Part shown: positions 11,701 through 19,600 of the stretch, one piece after another
Layout: each line of letters begins with the position of its first letter
How positions within the stretch are numbered: position 1 is the first letter of the stretch
NCBI RefSeq assembly: GCF_000003605.2
Contig: NW_003121420.1
Coordinates: forward strand, 2,306 to 25,646
DNA: 23,341 bases
Reading direction: 5' to 3'
Source of the DNA: Saccoglossus kowalevskii
Lineage: Eukaryota > Hemichordata > Enteropneusta > Harrimaniidae
Translations under genes and position numbers: made by a program
Notes under the pieces: generated by a model
What the model was told of the DNA's origin: nothing
The model's database searches: none
The model's input: the letters and a program-made list of their open reading frames with translations, nothing else

Positions 11701-13159
11701 TACTTTTACAATTCATGCTTCATTTGCCGTTTTTTTATTATATACAACACACGAAATACTCCGTTATAGACGTATGCGTGTCATGAACATGGCTATTATT
11801 GATTCTCTGAAACATATGCTATGCACGCCTTTCCCAGGTTATTATGTGACACTCTTCTATCTTATCGCGTTTTCCTATAATCATTGAAACAAACAATGTC
11901 AAGAATTATTCTATGGAAATTGAAACAATTTGGTCAAAAGCACGAACAACGAAATACCCACAGAGATCGAAATCGTTGACCAATTTATTTGAGGAAAAAA
12001 ACACTGGAAAAGAAAGTCTCACGGGTCGATGACTGAAGTGCTAATGAGAACAAATCAATGATATGCGGCAAAAGCGACGTCAGATACGTGGATATATGTC
12101 CGTTAATGGAAACATATGTTCATTACCATCATCTGAGACTGTTTACGTTTTGGAAGACAAGGTACACAATAGTATACGGTACACCCGGCGTCGTGTCACA
12201 TTTCGTTTCTATTAACTTGTTATTTAATAGCTGTCATTTAGGCTCATAAAATGAATGTTTTATTCATCGTAAAGGTTAAAAACTCGTATTGTTTGAATTG
12301 CACTGGGTGGGATCATTTACTGAGAAACACACAAAACAATTCTATCTCAGAAGCTAATACTCACTTCAGAGTGTTAATGAAAAGTTTGCAATCGTGTATT
12401 TTTTGATTGGACATGATTAATTTTATAGTTTTCGTAGTGCCAGTCAGAAGTAAGTGACTGTTGATATCCCCCGCTACCAACAGGTTTGAAACAACTAGAA
12501 AAATATAGACGATACTACATCTTCTGGCAGACCACGGAGCATATACTGTTTATTTTATCGTTTCAGATTATGAGTCAGTGCCCTTAAAAGCATACGTCGA
12601 GAAGACGAGTATACGTATTGCTTTGACACTAAACCGATTTTGTTTTCAACAACGTATTTGTGTTATCGTGACATCTATATACAAGACTTTCTAGTTCGAG
12701 CATCAAGGTCACTGTTGATGATAATTGAGAGTAACATAAATATTCAATGTGCACGGTCATGATGCGTATGATCCCTCCCACGTAACGAGAAAATACTGAT
12801 ATGATCTGCCATTATTGATAGAAATCGGGATAATAGATGCATTGACTGATTTAGATTGTGATATATTTGTTTTAAATATAATGGAACTTCCCACGTTTCC
12901 GAATACGAATCTTACATTAGTATCTGGGCTTACCTTTTTCGTATTCATTCAATTTATCCAAACTTCCCGGTAGAGATCCTTTCGATTCTTTGCCGAACAC
13001 GTCACCGTTTGACTCCTTGGGACACAGCTCTATGTCTTCTCTGTTTTCGTAGAGGTCTGCGTCACCGTTGCACCCGTTGCACCCGTTGCACCCGTTGCAC
13101 CCGTTCCAACCGAAAAACATCGTCTTGAAAAAGTAACTGTAATAGCGTACCTTATCCAT
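1631..13159 (-). CDS. SLC32A1-like: VIAAT/VGAT-like vesicular inhibitory amino acid transporter, three coding exons
   Basis: Joining 13159-12934, 5375-5221 and 2707-1631 gives 1458 nt, that is 485 codons and a stop; human VIAAT is about 525. Family knowledge: SLC32 proteins load GABA or glycine into synaptic vesicles using the proton gradient made by the V-ATPase. Seen in the translation: AWQAGWNVGN at residues 81-90, LPYTVKQSG at 100-108, ILVDCLYEEE at 128-137 across the exon 2/3 junction, TQEFITYNLP at about 330-339, KSLLSYPLMFF at about 354-364 and PHFTLLMGVTGSLT at 413-426. Each matches its counterpart in vertebrate VIAAT in the same order. About 11 hydrophobic segments fall near 86-104, 109-132, 170-194, 205-223, 229-250, 271-288, 304-325, 342-368, 392-412, 414-438 and 451-474. 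The protein is clearly diverged between these blocks, so it could be a lineage-specific VIAAT paralogue rather than the true orthologue. The substrate is inferred from family only. Confidence 0.9.
3803..3813 (+). promoter_or_regulatory. POU-like motif AATTATGCAAA, copy 1
   Basis: This is one of four identical 11-mers on the plus strand (TTTGCATAATT in gene sense), combining a POU-specific half (ATGCAAA) with an AT-rich homeodomain-type half. Binding is inferred, not shown. Confidence 0.3.
4145..4155 (+). promoter_or_regulatory. POU-like motif AATTATGCAAA, copy 2
   Basis: An identical 11-mer in intron 2. Here it extends to the full octamer ATGCAAAT (4149-4156), the classical POU/Oct site. Confidence 0.3.
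4344..4537. repeat. Nested short inverted repeats in intron 2
   Basis: AGTATCCTGA (4344-4353) is inverted exactly as TCAGGATACT (4411-4420). CCAGGTTTCAGGATA (4404-4418) is inverted with one mismatch at 4523-4537. The central arm can thus pair with either neighbour. This could be the debris of a small non-autonomous transposon. No terminal duplication was identified. Confidence 0.45.
5081..5088. promoter_or_regulatory. Perfect CRE octamer TGACGTCA in intron 2
   Basis: This palindromic consensus is recognised by CREB/ATF bZIP factors. It lies about 130 bp past the exon 2 donor. Function is inferred. Confidence 0.3.
5221..5375 (-). CDS. SLC32A1-like: Coding exon 2 of the VIAAT-like gene: family signature, TM1 and TM2
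   Basis: The acceptor reads TTTTTTGTATCTTACAG (AG at 5377-5376) after a pyrimidine-rich tract. The donor is AGCAAG|GTATAT with GT at 5220-5219. The exon supplies two bases of codon 76 (Val) and residues 77-127. It begins GSSSAWQAGWNVGN and contains CMQGLGILSLPYTVKQSG, the most recognisable SLC32/AAAP block, covering the unwound first membrane helix that helps form the substrate site in this fold. It ends at YTSK, exactly where vertebrate VIAAT reads YTGK before ILIACLYEE. The next exon resumes with ILVDCLYEE, which fixes the junction and its phase 0. The open frame continues past the donor for another 44 codons, but that part has no family similarity and is intron. Confidence 0.9.
6136..6230 (+). 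repeat. (CACTA)n microsatellite with a 10-bp composite tail
   Basis: A perfect CACTA pentamer array runs from 6142 to 6204, about 12.6 units. It is followed by ACACGACACT three times (6201-6230), a 10-bp higher-order unit made of a mutated and a normal pentamer. Two GCACT units precede the array. The gene-sense transcript would carry a (UAGUG)n tract. The regular tail implies that a single mutation was copied by later slippage. Confidence 0.95.
6524..6534 (+). promoter_or_regulatory. POU-like motif AATTATGCAAA, copy 3
   Basis: An identical 11-mer in intron 1, again extended to the octamer ATGCAAAT (6528-6535). Confidence 0.3.
7873..7883 (+). promoter_or_regulatory. POU-like motif AATTATGCAAA, copy 4
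   Basis: An identical 11-mer in intron 1, here followed by G instead of T. A full octamer in the opposite orientation (ATTTGCAT) lies 155 bp away at 7718-7725. Confidence 0.3.
9751..9764. repeat. 14-bp perfect GC palindrome
   Basis: ACCGCGGCCGCGGT is its own reverse complement. It is 12/14 GC inside an AT-rich intron. Confidence 0.7.
10223..10230. promoter_or_regulatory. Perfect CRE octamer TGACGTCA in intron 1
   Basis: The same palindrome lies in the middle of intron 1, about 60 bp from a CATGCGCAG motif at 10158-10166. Function is inferred. Confidence 0.3.
12934..13159 (-). CDS. SLC32A1-like: Coding exon 1 of the VIAAT-like gene: cytosolic N-terminus with Cys-Asn-Gly repeats
   Basis: This exon encodes residues 1-75 and the first base of codon 76. 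The ATG at 13159 has A at -3 and G at +4, a strong Kozak context, and an in-frame TAA lies three codons upstream (13168-13166), so this is the first possible start in the frame. The donor is AAAAAG|GTAAGC with GT at 13933-range excluded: GT occupies 12933-12932. The encoded segment is hydrophilic and acidic in its second half (ENREDIELCPKES), as expected for the cytosolic N-terminal tail of SLC32 transporters, which is poorly conserved between phyla and about 40 residues longer in vertebrates. Residues 20-32 are four Cys-Asn-Gly units from a 9-bp tandem repeat. The exon is assigned from phase compatibility with exon 2, position and start context, not from conserved residues, so it is less certain than exons 2 and 3. 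Confidence 0.75.
13065..13105 (-). repeat. In-frame 9-bp tandem repeat within exon 1
   Basis: On the plus strand the unit CCGTTGCAC occurs four times without a mismatch (13065-13100), followed by a partial CCGTT and a diverged unit. On the coding strand each unit is read as Gly-Cys-Asn, giving the run GCNGCNGCNGCNG. The period is a multiple of three, so copy-number change by slippage would lengthen or shorten the protein without breaking the frame. The perfect identity of the copies suggests recent expansion. Confidence 0.9.
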
Positions 13160-13423
13160 GTTATGTTAGGCACGGTCTGCTGTTATCACTCAGCCAATTC
13201 GGTCCGACTCATAAGGGTGAAATGCAAACTTATCAATAGACGTCTCAGAAAACACGGCTAATTCTTTTATCCAGCAGGAGTTGGTACACCACTGGGACCT
13301 GATTAGTGAAGCAAAGCAGATACACACTGTGTAACAACCACTGATACCTTGGAGACAGCGTCGAGCAATCTGATGGCCCGAAACGTCTTCAAGGGCCAAT
13401 TTAAACATAAATAGAACCATCAC
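13160..13423 (-). other. Probable 5' UTR and core promoter region
   Basis: This is the region between the candidate TATA box and the start codon. An open frame of 77 codons (13423-13190) crosses most of it on the gene strand but ends before the start codon and has no recognisable domain. Its ATG would lie upstream of a start site placed 25-30 bp from the TATA box. I treat it as non-coding leader. Confidence 0.3.
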
Positions 13424-13431
13424 TTTTTATA
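13424..13431 (-). promoter_or_regulatory. Candidate TATA box TATAAAAA for the VIAAT-like gene
   Basis: Plus-strand TTTTTATA reads TATAAAAA on the gene strand, 265 bp upstream of the ATG. It would place a start site near 13400 and give a 5' UTR of about 240 nt if there is no 5' non-coding exon. TATA-like strings are common in AT-rich DNA, so this is weak evidence. Confidence 0.25.
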
Positions 13432-13751
13432 GCATCTTAGGGGCACATTTTAAGACATATATGGCCTTTTTAGGATCGTATTAGTTCAATCAAATAAATT
13501 GTCTTGAATGTCCTAACTCGATTATTACATTTGTCACATTCACATTAAATGTATTAACGCTAACGTCATTTGTTACTTTACTCTCTGACATGTTCACATA
13601 TTTTATGAATGATTATTAATTATCGCTATTGAACTTCTTCAATTACACTTACGTTGTATCCAGACATGTAGCTCATCGATTCATTATGTTTTATGCGAAA
13701 GATACATTGATTACCGCTAATTAGACACACACTAGGGTAAACTTTGTTCTA

Positions 13752-13759
13752 TGACGTCA
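13752..13759. promoter_or_regulatory. Perfect CRE octamer TGACGTCA upstream of the gene
   Basis: It lies about 320 bp upstream of the candidate TATA box and 590 bp upstream of the ATG, so it is the best placed of the four copies to act in the proximal promoter. CREs link neuronal activity to transcription in many animals. The role here is inferred. Confidence 0.35.
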
Positions 13760-14590
13760 CACGAGTGTAACAATCACAGATTTAGTCAATGTATGTATAT
13801 GTATATATTTAAACACAATACTCACGGCATAGCTTAAATAATTAAACCCATACTGTCTTCATCTGTTCGTATCGGGCTGAAATCTATATCTAAATGTTTG
13901 CACGGCTTCTTGGCTATGTGGTACCACTTGTAAAAGCATAGCATCTTCATTGAGATATAACCCTAGCATAATGAGTCTTAGCTATGAATTTGACTCCCTA
14001 GACTGTTGAGAAATATAACAATCCCGCTCAAAGCCATTCATACGGCAGTTTTTTGTTTTTGTTTTTTAAGTCAAAACACAAAAACCGATATGTTGGAATA
14101 TATCTACAGAATTTCTGACTACTGTAATCGATATAAAATCATGCTGACGGAAGAAACGTTTACCAGATTCAAGTTGTAAAATGTGCCATTGTCCTTTTAG
14201 TGTCCGTAAATTCGGCGACTCGAACTTGATGTCATAACACACGAAACTAAAACGAATCCCTCCATTGCGATATAATTAGCACATTAGAGTACGATCAACA
14301 TATTGAGTGTAAATGACATGTGACATAATGTAAAGAATCATTCTGTAGAACCACCTACACATTCGTTAAAATCAATAACACAAGTACGTGACCATTATTT
14401 GAAACACTCTGTCCAATTAACCCTTTAAACACCGATGTCAAATTGTATCACCGTTCATAAATCAAAGTTACATAATTGTTTCGAGATTTCTTTTTTCGAA
14501 AATGATGATCACGACCTGTAGCCAATCAGGTCCATTTGATCCAAAATAACCAAAACAATATGGAAATATGTATAGAAATGAGAAAAAAAA

Positions 14591-14614
14591 TCCCGCATCA
14601 CAATGATGACGGGA
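14591..14614 (-). other. Hairpin followed by a T-run on the minus strand
   Basis: TCCCG and CGGGA, plus CATCA and TGATG, form a 10-bp stem with one bulged A and a 3-base loop. On the minus strand it is followed by TTTTTTTT. The shape is like an intrinsic terminator, but nothing else here is prokaryotic, so it is recorded only as a structure. Confidence 0.4.
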
Positions 14615-15960
14615 AAATCGAGTTAAACGAGTTGCTCACGTATATAGCGATAACTTGCAACTTCAATATCTAATTCTGTCAAAGATACACGTTTCTGGGT
14701 TGACATTGATCGAATTAATTTTTATCTGCCTATTACGGACCAGTGAGTTTTTTTCTGAAGACACTACTTAATACGGCGTTCGGTCTAACACAGAAAATGT
14801 CATTACGCTTCACGCAGCAGTACCCACTGCTAATGTTTCTTTCATTCGCTCTACGTGGTTAAATAGACAGCTATGAATAAAATCTTGATATTTTTAACGC
14901 ACGTGAACGAATTAAATAGGCATGTCCGAACTACTACACTGGAATGAAAATCAATCAGATACAAGAGTGAAAGAAATCGAGTTATTTTTTTTAAAGTGGT
15001 GTGTAATAAACTAGTTTCCTAACGAAGAAAAAGGGAACGGGATTCTGACTCCGCTCTTAGTAGGTTCAAGGAGATGAAACATACACGGAACGGAAATCGT
15101 ACCCGCTGACATATACGTCGTTTTATGGCGCTGCGTTGTCTTTCACGTGACGTCTAAGGTCGTTTTTTGTCGAAATGTGTGTAATCGTAATTCCGTTTGA
15201 ATTCACAGGCGAAATTTGTTTCCCTGTACGAATTGCGCTTTCTAGTTCTACACCATACACCATAGTATATATCATATTTAGCGACCGTGTGTATGAGGGT
15301 AATCCCCCCCTAAATAAACTGTTCTGAAGACTTGCTTCCATGATATTTATGACTTTGTAGATAATGTAATAATTAATAATAATATAATAGTTGATAACAT
15401 AGCATTTTCGGTTTTCATTCTAATTCATTGTTGTGCATCATCGCGCAACTGGTCGAAGTCGTTTATTATTTAGTATACGCATGCTCAACACTCCACGGAT
15501 GCATTATGTGAGAGATATGTTTTAGTGCGCTGTCGTCATAACTGCTATAATTGTAACTTTCAAGTCACGGGTATATGGACTAAACGTTTCACAGTCCGAT
15601 ACATAGCACATATGTACTTCATAAAACTTTGGTTAGAAAGACAGACGTCGACGTTTCATTCGGTAGCCTTTAAACCCTAGATTCACCAAGACCCGCGTTA
15701 GCGTAATCACGGGTTATCAAATTATTATTATTAACAGTGTTAACAGTTGGTTATTACCGGGAGTATTATTAGCATAATTGGTCTAATGACATTCACAGCT
15801 AATCATATAACTGGCGAATATAACGAGGTTCACCATTAATACCGACTGGAATTATGTACATAATCTTTTTTCCAAGTGTAGCCCTATAAATTCCATGTTC
15901 CTTTTTAGGGGGAATACACAAAATAACATGAACAGTGTATTCTTAGACATGTCTATTTTT

Positions 15961-16640
15961 GTCTTTCAAAATAATTAATTCATAATGTTCTGTTTGAGAT
16001 TTTAAATTACAATACAATTCAATTTTATACAATATTATTGCAGTACAAGACAATCCAATATTCAATTATACAATGAATAATCGCATTAAATCACCAGCAC
16101 ATAAACAATAATTTTTGAAAGATCCTCATCAAAAACACAATCACATCCCAAAACAATCATGCGTGTTTATATTATTGAAATCTCATGTAGAAAATCTCAC
16201 ATATCAAACGTTGTAGATCAGCGACTGATTTTTATTGCAAAATAATAAACGACTGAACGGACATTTATTGTATCATTTGCATCCATTGGAACCCACATTA
16301 ACCACCATCTTCTACAATACACACAGCCAAATATGTGATAAGGAATTTGATTCAATATACTGACAACAATCTGAGGCAACACCCCTACACCCCACGGGAT
16401 TCTATATCGCGGAGAATCTATTTTATATTGCTATACATTGCAATTAAATAACCAAAGTAATTATGGAACAATCAACCGAGCCAAGGCCTTTGGGTTATTC
16501 AAAAAAGATGTAATAGGTTCCTCCAGTCTCTTATGTAAATGTGTTTAGTCATTTATTACATTACAGTGGACATGTGTATGTGTATGTTCTGACAACATGC
16601 CCGCCCTCAGTGATAACAAATAGTTACCCAAATACACAGT
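15961..16640. other. A/C-rich, G-poor stretch
   Basis: Several successive 60-base lines between 15990 and 16320 carry only 4-6 G but 8-17 C on the plus strand, unlike the flanking DNA. No coding frame was found. It could be a transcribed non-coding region of a minus-strand transcript (G-rich in sense) or an old inserted element. Confidence 0.35.
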
Positions 16641-19600
16641 TCCGCATATTATAAGATGCTCTGTGTGATTAGGCTTCAATTGCATGTTTTAAAAGGGGTA
16701 TTGAATAAATTATAATTATATAAACTATTTATTTGGAATTCAGATGGAATGACCGTACATTTGTAAACAATGACAAATCACTGTGTATATATTAATGATC
16801 TCCCCTTGAATAACACACATTCATCAAATTATAGAAACCAGAATCACCAAAGAGTTATATTTTTTTACTAGTGGATTGCATGGCGAATAACTAGTATCAG
16901 CATTGTGTGTAGTGGTATACATCATGTTTATTAATTAGGTATCTGATTAAATAAAAACAATATTAACTTCGAGGACATATTGATGAGCACATACTTCACT
17001 CTTTGTGGTCATAAAACATGTCGTTAAATGTTAGTAGTAGCGCATATAAAATTTGATAGTTTCAATAAGTTCATGAAAATAAGAACGATGCCTATTGCCG
17101 AAATGTGCATTTGAAAAACCTTCTTCATTATTTTATTTTCATTGTGTTTTTTTATTTATAATGTGTATTACACGCCAGTGATGACATGTAAACATATCTA
17201 AACAAATTAGACATAATTGTCGCACAAATTCTCTAAACACATAAGCACATAAATGTAACAAAGTTTTTTAAACATTTCATATCATTTCACCTGATATCAT
17301 AACGGATTGAACGACCTAAGCGGCTAGCAAAAAACGGTTTTGTTTTGCTGAAACTAATTGCCTTAGACGAAAATGTCATTTATAAAATAACTAATGAAGC
17401 ATCTCGCGTCTAAACGATACTAGTCAATATCAATAACATTAACGTGGTGAATTAAATATTAATACTCTATGTTCTGTGTAGCTTAGTTCATGAGTTAGGT
17501 CAAACCTGAAATATTAAGCTGAGATAATTTAATAACACCGAGAGAATACGAAAACCGACAATACACTTTAAATTTTCACATAGTAGTGTATTTTTCATAA
17601 TTCGCTGTTCGACATTGGATTTTTGCAGCTAAGTTACAATCATTTCTCCTCTGAGAATACAGAAGAGATGTCGTTATTCACATAACAGACCATAACTTAT
17701 TCTAGTGGCAATTGATTCATGAAAATTTAATATGTATAATCACGAATAGGATTGTGTTCTATCGAAGCAAAAAACACGTGATTAACCTCAAACTGATCCC
17801 GAAAATTGCTTTTTATCAAAATCAACATTTTGCAGATCTGTGATTTTCTCGGAACAGTAAATACACATATCCAAATGACTTGTTAGCTTGTTTGTTTTTT
17901 CTTTGAGTAGATCGGGGATGCGTGGAATAGGGAGAAGTTTCCAATGAAGAGAAACAACGTTATCACAAATGAGAACGAGCCCAGCTCGCTAATCGAACAC
18001 TATATATAGAAATAACGCCTTACTGAGTTCGTCAATTCCTGCATATCATATCGAAATCGAATGGTTAAATTCATTAATCGTCACTATCGTACATCGAAGG
18101 CAGAATAAATGATGATAGCGAACTCAAATCGCAATTGCACTCAAGATATCCTTCTCGATACGGGTGTATGACGTCATATACAATTGAGACATTGAATAAT
18201 GAATTGACATATTCATTCTTGTGGTAATAAATCTCAAAGCGCCGATACGTTATATAAGACAGCTCATTAAATTAATTGTTACCCTAATAATGAAATCATT
18301 TAATGAAGATAAGTACATTTTTAGTATACAAGTCATTGCATATTCGTGCGTTAGTTAAATACCCTTGATAAACAGACCTCATGTGGGAATGTTTACTTTC
18401 GACTCGGAGAAGCAAATTGCCGGTAAATTGAAAGGAAAACAATAATTATATTCAAGCAGTGAATTATAGAAGAAAATAAGTAGAAGGATCGACACAGCTT
18501 TGTTGTCATGCGTTATGTACACTGTGACTGAGACAACTTAGATATTTGATATTTTACTGACTCGCAAACAGCTTAAGTGTTGATGTCGCGGAAACTATAT
18601 GCCGGACACAATCAAACAAGTTGTATTAATGTCTTTTGTAAGTATGGAACATCATTTCCGTGTATGAAGAGATGAAGTTGATTAAAAAAAGTTAAAATTG
18701 ATTGCGACAGAAAGCGAAGAAAGTCCCGAGTTTGAATAGGATGCGAAATATACATTTTGTAACGCAAGGCGATTTTATCAGCGTGGCAGAAATCCATTAC
18801 GATCAAAAAGTCTTCCGGTGTTCCGATAGTAATCCGCAGTGGATCGACGTGTTATCTTGTTTCCAATGCATAATAAGAGGATTAAAGTGGAATACTGGTG
18901 GATAAATCAACAATGTATTGTGTTGTTGTACGAAAATTATATTCCATGTGAAAGGTGCTTAAGTATTGTGTAGGCACGAACTGTAAACGCCAAAACACGG
19001 TACAGGTCCGATAGCTAAATAATACTAGAAATGTTCAGACTCAGGTACTCATGTATAGTTATAAAGTATGGTTTATGACACTTCACGGGGTCTTGGTATT
19101 CACATGGTGATTTCCTTTCTAGTGAGTTGATATGAGTTGTCAAACGCCAGTACAGTCATGGGTTTAGTTGATATTTTCTGCCATTTGGTTAACATATAAA
19201 CAGTTTATATATTTTGAATAAAAGTACATTCATCATGTATAAATAAAAAAAAAATGAGAGAAAGTTATAAAAGTGTTACCGCAAGACATATTTATATCAC
19301 TGATTAGTGTCAAAGTCGCGGAATCCTCTTTATTATGCTCAACAATTCTACTGGTATTCCAACTTTAATGAAATACATATTATAACTTTATATTATAACT
19401 ATATATTATGTAACTGCTTTTATGAAATGTGATCGACAGCAAATATTACTCGTCTTGAATGTAATGTGACCCAACCTCCACGATATCGAGTTTTGTTTCA
19501 ATACCTTTCAATTACCGATTGCGTAGGCAATCTGACCTCTAGTAGTGTATTCTTATATAAACTTCATATTCGAAAATGTATTTTTGAACCTGCTATATTG

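Larger units (their letters stand above)
5376..12933 (-). other. Intron 1 of the VIAAT-like gene
   Basis: This phase-1 intron of about 7.6 kb separates the N-terminal exon from the TM1 exon. Open frames inside it are short and show no family similarity. Contents: the (CACTA)n microsatellite (6136-6230), AATTATGCAAA at 6524-6534 and 7873-7883 with a near copy in the opposite orientation at 8904-8913, a perfect CRE at 10223-10230, and a 14-bp GC palindrome at 9751-9764. A long first intron is a usual place for enhancers, but none is demonstrated here. An additional unrecognised exon cannot be excluded. Confidence 0.75.
13440..15960. other. Upstream intergenic DNA without a recognised gene
   Basis: Short open frames only. 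The longest nearby (15341-15123, minus) has no recognisable motif. The stretch contains the upstream CRE, a terminator-like hairpin at 14591-14614 and a short palindrome ACGTCGACGT at 15645-15654. No RNA gene was seen. Confidence 0.45.

Noticed and set aside
12757-12948. A 63-codon frame across the exon 1 donor
   Set aside because: It begins in another frame at the end of exon 1 and continues in the intron, with no conserved residues.
13190-13423. A 77-codon frame upstream of the start codon, considered as an upstream open frame or extra exon
   Set aside because: It ends in a stop before the ATG, has no recognised domain, and its start would lie before the inferred transcription start.
14327-14337. 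AATGTAAAGAA, an 11-base match to the middle of miR-1
   Set aside because: The seed bases before it do not match miR-1 and I saw no complementary arm nearby.
15123-15341. A 72-codon minus-strand frame starting MEASLQNSLF
   Set aside because: It looks protein-like in composition, but there is no recognised motif, splice context or supporting neighbour.
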